Shown: positions 32,848 through 37,844 of the stretch, piece by piece
Numbering within the stretch: position 1 is the stretch's first letter
How the letters are laid out: each line of letters starts with the position of its first letter
Origin: an uncultured Craurococcus sp.
GTDB lineage: Bacteria > Pseudomonadota > Alphaproteobacteria > Acetobacterales > Acetobacteraceae
Length of the DNA: 37,844 nt
Direction: 5' to 3'
Assembly (NCBI GenBank): GCA_902805545.1
Contig: CADCTD010000167.1
Coordinates: 1-37,844, forward strand
The notes under the pieces: model-generated
The model's database searches: none
Seen by the model: the letters and a program-made list of their open reading frames with translations, nothing else
What the model was told of the DNA's origin: nothing
Position numbers and translations under genes: made by a program

Positions 32848-35205
32848 CTACTCCACCGCCTCCGGCTCCTTCTCCGCCTCGCCATCGCCGGGGCCTTCCT
32901 CCGGCTTCGGCAGGGCGGGCGGCGCGGCCTCCTGGTAGTCGAAGGCGAGCGCGCCGTCGCGCAGGTTCACCTTCACCGAGCCGCCCTTGGCGAGCTTGCC
33001 GAAGAGCAGCTCCTCGGCGAGCGGCTTCTTGATGTGCTCCTGGATGACGCGGGCCAGCGGCCGCGCGCCGTAGAGCGGGTCATAGCCCTTCTCGGCCAGC
33101 CACTCCTTGGCCGCCGAGCTGAGCTCGATGGTCACGTTCCGGTCCGCGAGCTGAGCCTCCAGCTGCATCACGAACTTCTCGACCACCTGGCCGACGATCT
33201 CCTGCGACAGGCCGGAGAAGGGCACCACCGCGTCGAGACGGTTGCGGAATTCGGGGGTGAACATCCGCTGGATGGCCTCCGTATCCTCGCCCACCCGGAC
33301 GCTGCTGCCGAAGCCGATGGCGGGCTTCGCCATGTCGGCCGCGCCGGCATTGGTGGTCATGATCAGGATCACGTTGCGGAAGTCGACCGTCTTGCCGTTG
33401 TGGTCGGTCAGCTTCCCGTGGTCCATCACCTGCAACAGGATGTTGTAGAGATCCTGGTGCGCCTTCTCGATCTCGTCGAGCAGCAGCACCGCATGCGGGT
33501 GCTGGTCGATGCTGTCGGTCAGCAGGCCGCCCTGGTCGAAGCCGACATAGCCCGGAGGGGCGCCGATCAGCCGGCTGATCGAGTGCCGCTCCATGTACTC
33601 CGACATGTCGAAGCGGATCAGCTCGATGCCGAGGGTCTTGGCCAGCTGCTTCGCCACCTCGGTCTTGCCGACGCCCGTGGGGCCGGAGAAGAGGTAGTTG
33701 CCGATTGGCTTCTCCGCGTCGCGCAGCCCCGCACGGGACAGCTTGATAGCGGCGGAGAGCGCCTCGATCGCCTGCTCCTGACCGAAGACCATCGACTTCA
33801 GGTCGCGCTCGAGCGTCTTCAGCGTCTCCTTGTCGTCGTTGCTGACGGTCTTCGGTGGGATGCGGGCGATCTTCGCCACGATCTCCTCGACATCCTTCAG
33901 CGTGACGGTCTTCTTCCGCTTGCCCTCGGGCTGCAGCATGCGGGAGGCGCCGACCTCGTCGATCACGTCGATCGCCTTGTCCGGCAGCTTCCGGTCATGG
34001 ATGTACTTGGCCGAGAGCTCGACGGCGGCGCGGATCGCCTCCGGCGTGTAGCGGACCTTGTGGTGCTTCTCGTAGTTCGTCTTGAGCCCCTGGAGGATCT
34101 TGACCGCGTCCTCGATGTTCGGCTCGTTCACGTCGATCTTCTGGAAGCGCCGGACGAGGGCCCGGTCCTTCTCGAAGTAGTTGCGGTACTCCTTGTAGGT
34201 GGTCGAGCCGACGCAGCGCAGCGTGCCCTGGGCAAGCGCGGGCTTCAGCAGGTTCGAGGCATCCATCGCCCCGCCCGAGGTGGCGCCGGCGCCGATCACC
34301 GTATGGATCTCGTCGATGAAGAGGATGGAGCCGGGCTGCTGCTCGAGCTCGTTGACGACGGCCTTCAGCCGCTCCTCGAAATCGCCGCGGTAGCGGGTGC
34401 CGGCCAGCAGGCTGCCCATGTCGAGCGCGTAGATGGTCGACTTCGCGAGCACCTCGGGCACGTCGCCCTCGATGATGCGCTTCGCCAGCCCCTCGGCGAT
34501 GGCGGTCTTGCCGACGCCCGGGTCGCCCACGTAGAGCGGGTTGTTCTTGGTGCGGCGGCAGAGGATCTGGATCGTCCGCTCGATCTCGTGGTCGCGGCCG
34601 ATCAGGGGGTCGATCTTGCCCTGTTGCGCCTTCTTGTTGAGGTTGACGCAGTAGTTGGAGAGCGCGTCCTGGCTGCGGCCGCCGCGCGGCTTCTCCTCCT
34701 TCTCCGGCTCCTCCGGATTCGCCTGGTTGGCGGCCGGGGTGCCCTGGACGGGGCGGTTGGCGGCGCGGCCCGGAGCCTTGGCGATGCCGTGCGAAATGAA
34801 ATTCACCGCATCCAGCCGGGTCATGTCCTGCAGCTGCAGGAAGTAGACGGCATGGCTCTCCCGCTCGGAGAAGAGGGCGACGAGCACATTGGCGCCCGTC
34901 ACCTCGTCCCGGCCGGAGGACTGGACATGGATGGCGGCGCGCTGCACCACGCGCTGGAAGCCGGCGGTCGGCTTCGGGTCGCCGGCGCGCTCGGTGACGA
35001 GGCCTGCGAGGTCCTTGTCGAGGAACTCGGTCAGGTCGCGCTTGAGCTTGTCATTGTCGACACCGCAGGCGCGCAGCACGGTGGCTGCGTCGGTGTCGTC
35101 GGTGAGGGCGAGAAGAAGGTGCTCCAGTGTCGCGTATTCGTGCCGGCGTTCATTGGCCAGGCCGAGGGCGCGGTGGAGCGTCTGCTCGAGATTGCGGGAC
35201 AACAT
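32848..35205 (-). CDS. clpA: ClpA, ATP-dependent Clp protease unfoldase subunit
   Basis: A 785-residue AAA+ unfoldase feeding substrates to ClpP. The N-domain (1-140) has the two Clp-N repeats, starting [20 protein letters not shown]. The first ATPase has Walker A GDPGVGKT (227-234), Walker B LFIDEIH, and pore loop [12 protein letters not shown]. The second has GPTGVGKT (508-515), [10 protein letters not shown] and pore loop PPGYVG. An IGF tripeptide ([10 protein letters not shown]) is the ClpP-docking loop. The tail is acidic and proline-rich. GGGGAG lies about 10 nt before the ATG. clpS lies 226 nt upstream on the same strand; that gap holds a small GCCGGT/ACCGGC hairpin (35283-35300). Confidence 0.97.
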   Translation of the reverse strand: MLSRNLEQTLHRALGLANERRHEYATLEHLLLALTDDTDAATVLRACGVDNDKLKRDLTEFLDKDLAGLVTERAGDPKPTAGFQRVVQRAAIHVQSSGRDEVTGANVLVALFSERESHAVYFLQLQDMTRLDAVNFISHGIAKAPGRAANRPVQGTPAANQANPEEPEKEEKPRGGRSQDALSNYCVNLNKKAQQGKIDPLIGRDHEIERTIQILCRRTKNNPLYVGDPGVGKTAIAEGLAKRIIEGDVPEVLAKSTIYALDMGSLLAGTRYRGDFEERLKAVVNELEQQPGSILFIDEIHTVIGAGATSGGAMDASNLLKPALAQGTLRCVGSTTYKEYRNYFEKDRALVRRFQKIDVNEPNIEDAVKILQGLKTNYEKHHKVRYTPEAIRAAVELSAKYIHDRKLPDKAIDVIDEVGASRMLQPEGKRKKTVTLKDVEEIVAKIARIPPKTVSNDDKETLKTLERDLKSMVFGQEQAIEALSAAIKLSRAGLRDAEKPIGNYLFSGPTGVGKTEVAKQLAKTLGIELIRFDMSEYMERHSISRLIGAPPGYVGFDQGGLLTDSIDQHPHAVLLLDEIEKAHQDLYNILLQVMDHGKLTDHNGKTVDFRNVILIMTTNAGAADMAKPAIGFGSSVRVGEDTEAIQRMFTPEFRNRLDAVVPFSGLSQEIVGQVVEKFVMQLEAQLADRNVTIELSSAAKEWLAEKGYDPLYGARPLARVIQEHIKKPLAEELLFGKLAKGGSVKVNLRDGALAFDYQEAAPPALPKPEEGPGDGEAEKEPEAVE

Positions 35206-35431
35206 GCTTAGCGACGCTCCCCGATGGAACCCAACAGGCCTGGAACATCCTGGCCCATGGGTGGGTTTCCACTGAACTCTGCGCCGGTCCGAAAACCGGC
35301 GATAGGCGTGGGCATGATCTGGGTCGTCCTGGCAGTCTGGACGAGCCCCCCATTCGGCGGGGTGGCAGTCTTGTGACGGCGCCGCGGCCTTCGGCCATCC
35401 GATAATGCACCGGAACGAGACTCTCGCGCGA

Positions 35432-35794
35432 TCATTCCTTTTCGATCGTGCACTGCAGGGGGTGCTGGTTCTGCCGGGCGAGGTCCATCACCTGGGTGAC
35501 CTTGGTCTCGGCCACCTCATAGGTATAGACGCCGCAGACGCCGACGCCACGCCTGTGGACGTGGAGCATGATCCTGGTCGCCTCCTCCCGGTTCTTCTGG
35601 AAGAAGCGTTCAAGGACATGCACGACGAACTCCATCGGCGTGTAGTCGTCGTTCAGCATCAAGACCTTGTACATGGCCGGCTTCTTGGTGCGCGGCCGGG
35701 TCTTCACGACGACGCCGGTATTCGGCGTGGTGTCCCCGGGTGTGTTGCCGGGCGGGGTGGCCCCTTTGATCAACGGCTTGTCCTGAGCGCTCAT
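35432..35794 (-). CDS. clpS: ClpS adaptor for N-degron substrates
   Basis: A 120-residue ClpS. A flexible 40-residue N-terminal extension precedes the core [20 protein letters not shown], with the N-degron-binding residues of the NDDYTPM loop, followed by [20 protein letters not shown]. It hands proteins with bulky hydrophobic N-termini to ClpAP. ATG 35794 has AGGAAG a few nt upstream. Its place upstream of clpA on the same strand is the usual arrangement. Confidence 0.96.
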   Translation of the reverse strand: MSAQDKPLIKGATPPGNTPGDTTPNTGVVVKTRPRTKKPAMYKVLMLNDDYTPMEFVVHVLERFFQKNREEATRIMLHVHRRGVGVCGVYTYEVAETKVTQVMDLARQNQHPLQCTIEKE

Positions 35795-35954
35795 GAGCTT
35801 CCTGGTGGTCAGGCCTCGCCTGCCTTCGGGCATCCGGGCGGACCGGGCAATCGCCCCGGCCTGCCGGACAGGATATCGCCCCGGATGGCGCAAGGTGAAG
35901 GGCCAAGCGGGGCACAGGCGCAGGATATGGTCAGCGACGCCCCCGGAAAAAGCC

Positions 35955-36011
35955 CTGAAACGGGAAGGGCCCGGCCCGGCACCCCCACGAAGGAGATGCC
36001 GGGCCGGGCCC
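35955..36011 (-). terminator. Terminator after the phasin gene
   Basis: A 15-bp perfect stem has arms GGGCCCGGCCCGGCA (35967-35981) and TGCCGGGCCGGGCCC (35997-36011) with a 15-nt loop. On the minus strand it is followed by TTCCCGTTTCAGGGCTTTTT. It lies 36 nt after the phasin stop and isolates that highly expressed type of gene from clpS. Confidence 0.85.
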
Positions 36012-36046
36012 CGAGCCATGTGTCCCGGCGGCGCCGGGCCGCGCGA

Positions 36047-36568
36047 TCAGGCCGCGATCGGCTTCGACATCGTCTCGACCGCAACCTGCATGCGGGCGGT
36101 GAGCGGCGCGAAGGTGGCCTCGGCCAGCTTCAGCGAGGCCTCCTGCAGCTTGGTGGTCTCGGAGAGGGTCTTCTCCATCGCGGTGCGGGCGTAGGAGGTC
36201 TGGACCTCGGTGGCCTCCTTCAGGCTCTTCACCGCGGCGAGCGCGCGGGCGCTGGCGATCGCGTGCTCGCTCAGGCCCTGCATCATGCCGAGGGTCATCT
36301 TGGAGAGGTCCTGCACGCCGGCCATGTAGACCTGCGCGGCCTTCGCCATCGCCTCGGCATTGCCGCGGCCGAACTCGGCGGCCTGCTCGGCGGCCTTGAT
36401 CATGCCATCGGTAGCCTTCGTTGCCTGCTCCATCGTCTTCTCCATCGTCGCACGCGCCGGGGCGGCGCTGTCCTGCATAACCTTCTGGGTCTTCGCGGCG
36501 CCGTTGTTGGCAGCCTCGTTGACCAGCTTCTTCACATCGGCCAGCTTGGCCTCGGAAACAACCGCCAT
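36047..36568 (-). CDS. Phasin (polyhydroxyalkanoate granule-associated protein)
   Basis: A 173-residue almost entirely helical protein of the phasin family. It contains the AAEFGRGNAEAMAKAAQVYM core and the TKLQEASLKLAEATFAPL end; the alanine- and methionine-rich amphipathic helices are typical. Phasins coat PHB granules and control their size. AGGAG lies 7 nt before ATG 36568. A TGC-rich palindrome 64-77 nt upstream may be a PhaR-type operator, and a strong terminator follows the gene. An ATG 15 nt further upstream is in frame but would overlap the SD. Confidence 0.9.
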   Translation of the reverse strand: MAVVSEAKLADVKKLVNEAANNGAAKTQKVMQDSAAPARATMEKTMEQATKATDGMIKAAEQAAEFGRGNAEAMAKAAQVYMAGVQDLSKMTLGMMQGLSEHAIASARALAAVKSLKEATEVQTSYARTAMEKTLSETTKLQEASLKLAEATFAPLTARMQVAVETMSKPIAA

Positions 36569-36583
36569 AGCCTTGCTCCTCAA

Positions 36584-36914
36584 TGGGTTGAGGCGCGGCC
36601 CGGGTCACGAGCAGCGTTGGGACCACGCCTTTTGCTGCACTGCAACATGAGGCTATGTATGTCGGGGCCCGGGGCTTTAGCAAGCCCCTATCGCGCCGCA
36701 ACATCACTCTTTCGTGAGAAAGGCATCGAATCTTGGGACGGCTCCCGAGGCCGACGCCAGGAGATTCGGTACCGTATCTGAAACAAGGTCAGTAACTCCC
36801 TGCTTTCTTGTGGTTCTTATTCCATTCCAGTGGACAAAGAGCCTTACGCAGGCGTAGCTTATCCTCGATTCGCAGGTCGGCCGGGGGGCATGGGCCGCGT
36901 ATCGGGGGATTGGT
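36584..36914. other. Divergent regulatory region, phasin / carboxypeptidase
   Basis: About 330 nt between the phasin and the D-Ala-D-Ala carboxypeptidase start, less GC-rich than its flanks. It holds the TGC-rich palindrome at 36632-36645 and a 7-bp hairpin (GGGGCTT, TAGC, AAGCCCC) at 36671-36688. No convincing small ORF is seen. Confidence 0.6.
36632..36645. promoter_or_regulatory. TGC-rich inverted repeat, candidate PhaR operator
   Basis: TTGCTGCACTGCAA carries inverted ends (TTGC/GCAA) and repeated TGC triplets. It lies 64-77 nt upstream of the phasin ATG, where an operator would overlap the promoter. PhaR repressors of alphaproteobacteria bind TGC-rich sites before phasin genes, so this is a plausible operator. 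The assignment is by pattern and position only. Confidence 0.4.
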
Positions 36915-37844
36915 ATGTTGGGGACCTGCGCGTTGCGCTTCGGGGCCGTCATGGCCCTTGCCGTCACTTGTGGCTTCGCCACAGCCCTTCCAGCCCAGGC
37001 CCAGATCGGCAGCGAGCGATACGCCGCCATCGTGGCCGACGCCCGCAGCGGCAACGTGCTGATCGCCGCCAGCCCGGACGAGCGGCGCTACCCAGCCTCC
37101 CTCACCAAGATGATGACCGTCTACCTCGCCTTCGAAGCGTTGCGCGACGGCCGCGTCACCCTCGACACGCCGATCCGCGTCTCGGCCTACTCCGCCTCCA
37201 TGGCGCCCTCCCGCCTCGGCCTCACCACGGGCATGACGCTGACGGTGGAGGAGGCGATCCTCGCCCTCGTCACCAAGTCGGCGAATGACGCGGCCTCGGC
37301 CCTCGGGGAGTTCCTCGGCGGCGGCAGCGAGGACCGCTTCGCCCAGATCATGACGATGAAGGCCCGGGCGCTCGGCATGACGCGCACCACCTTCCGCAAC
37401 GCATCGGGCCTTCCTGACCTCGACCAGGTGACGACGGCGCGCGACATGGCGCTGCTCGGCCGGCGCCTGATGCAGGACTTCCCGGAGCGCTACGGCTTCT
37501 TCTCGACGCCGCATTTCGTCTTCCGCGGCCGGACCCACTGGAACCACAACCGCCTGCTCCAGGAGTATGACGGGGCGGACGGCATCAAGACCGGCTATGT
37601 GAACGACAGCGGCTTCAACCTCGTCGCCAGCGCGCAGCGGGACGGGGTGCGGCTGGTGGCCGCCGTGTTCGGCGGCGCCTCGGGCCGCGAGCGGGACCGG
37701 CACATGATGGCGCTGCTGGACCAGGGCTTCGGGCAGATGGGTGTCGCGGTCGCGGCGCGGCGAAGCGCGCCGGCTGTCCTCGCCTCGGCCCAGGCGTCCC
37801 CGCTGCGCGGCCGGCACGTGCTGGCGACGGCGCAGGCGGCGCCG
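36915..37844 (+). CDS. D-alanyl-D-alanine carboxypeptidase (peptidase S11), 3' end beyond window
   Basis: The first 310 residues of a DacA-type low-molecular-weight penicillin-binding protein, still open at the window end. A signal peptide (about 1-30, ending LPAQAQ) is followed by the active-site motifs S62-x-x-K65 (SLTKMMT), S122-A-N124 (KSANDAAS) and K225-T-G227 (GIKTGYVNDSG). It trims the terminal D-Ala from peptidoglycan pentapeptides in the periplasm. ATG 36915 has GGGGGA 5 nt upstream and gives a complete signal peptide; ATG 36951 would shorten it too much. An SPOR or PBP5-C domain may follow outside the window. Confidence 0.93.
   Translation, partial: MLGTCALRFGAVMALAVTCGFATALPAQAQIGSERYAAIVADARSGNVLIAASPDERRYPASLTKMMTVYLAFEALRDGRVTLDTPIRVSAYSASMAPSRLGLTTGMTLTVEEAILALVTKSANDAASALGEFLGGGSEDRFAQIMTMKARALGMTRTTFRNASGLPDLDQVTTARDMALLGRRLMQDFPERYGFFSTPHFVFRGRTHWNHNRLLQEYDGADGIKTGYVNDSGFNLVASAQRDGVRLVAAVFGGASGRERDRHMMALLDQGFGQMGVAVAARRSAPAVLASAQASPLRGRHVLATAQAAP

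Noticed and set aside
32755-35211. 818-codon plus-strand frame over clpA
   Set aside because: Low-complexity leucine/aspartate/valine-rich shadow of the clpA codons; no motif or start signal.
1-37844. tRNA, rRNA or CRISPR features
   Set aside because: I looked for T-loop-like sequences and regularly spaced repeats and found none outside coding context.

Overview
The window is GC-rich, densely packed bacterial chromosome. NDUFA12 beside mlaD and a DUF2155 protein, a phasin next to clpS-clpA, orphan Bug/TctC and DctP receptors, and no plasmid or phage genes all point to an alphaproteobacterium. Acetobacteraceae (Roseomonas-like) is my best guess, from gene content and protein sequence only. 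I saw no rRNA, tRNA, CRISPR array or insertion sequence.

Layout. 1-2790: the start of an unidentified minus-strand gene, then a plus-strand envelope/respiration run (NDUFA12, mlaD, a small ORF, DUF2155 protein, MBL-fold hydrolase). 2823-3830: TauD-type dioxygenase. 3831-5560: a compositionally distinct islet with a decayed gene end, a TupA-like ATP-grasp gene and about 0.5 kb of AT-richer non-coding DNA. 5561-8488: a Zn-dependent amidohydrolase facing away from a 5-hydroxyisourate hydrolase, an ankyrin protein and WrbA. 8660-12269: a stand-alone EF-G and hldE. 12266-16221: MaoC/SDR pair, secreted protein, secreted endonuclease/phosphatase-like protein, PPK2 and a small ORF. 16242-23712: a glycan module. 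23699-28760: TctC receptor, epoxide hydrolase, GMC oxidoreductase, DctP receptor. 28889-31891: three coupled genes matching the URC uracil-catabolism set. 31986-37844: NUDIX, CMD/AhpD-like protein, clpA, clpS, phasin and a D-Ala-D-Ala carboxypeptidase cut by the window end.

Two systems stand out. First, 17829-21396 encodes a HAD-UbiA fusion, a DprE1-like oxidase and a DprE2-like reductase in one overlapping minus-strand unit. This is the mycobacterial route from polyprenyl phosphate and PRPP to polyprenyl-phospho-arabinofuranose, with the dephosphorylation step apparently fused to the prenyltransferase. A Wzx-type flippase follows and two GT2 glycosyltransferases diverge from it. Second, a GTP-cyclohydrolase-II-like protein, a DUF1688 protein and a uracil phosphoribosyltransferase form a compact operon equivalent to yeast URC1-URC4-URC6. 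Together with the ureide enzymes at 5.5-7.4 kb, it suggests that nucleobases are used as a nitrogen source.
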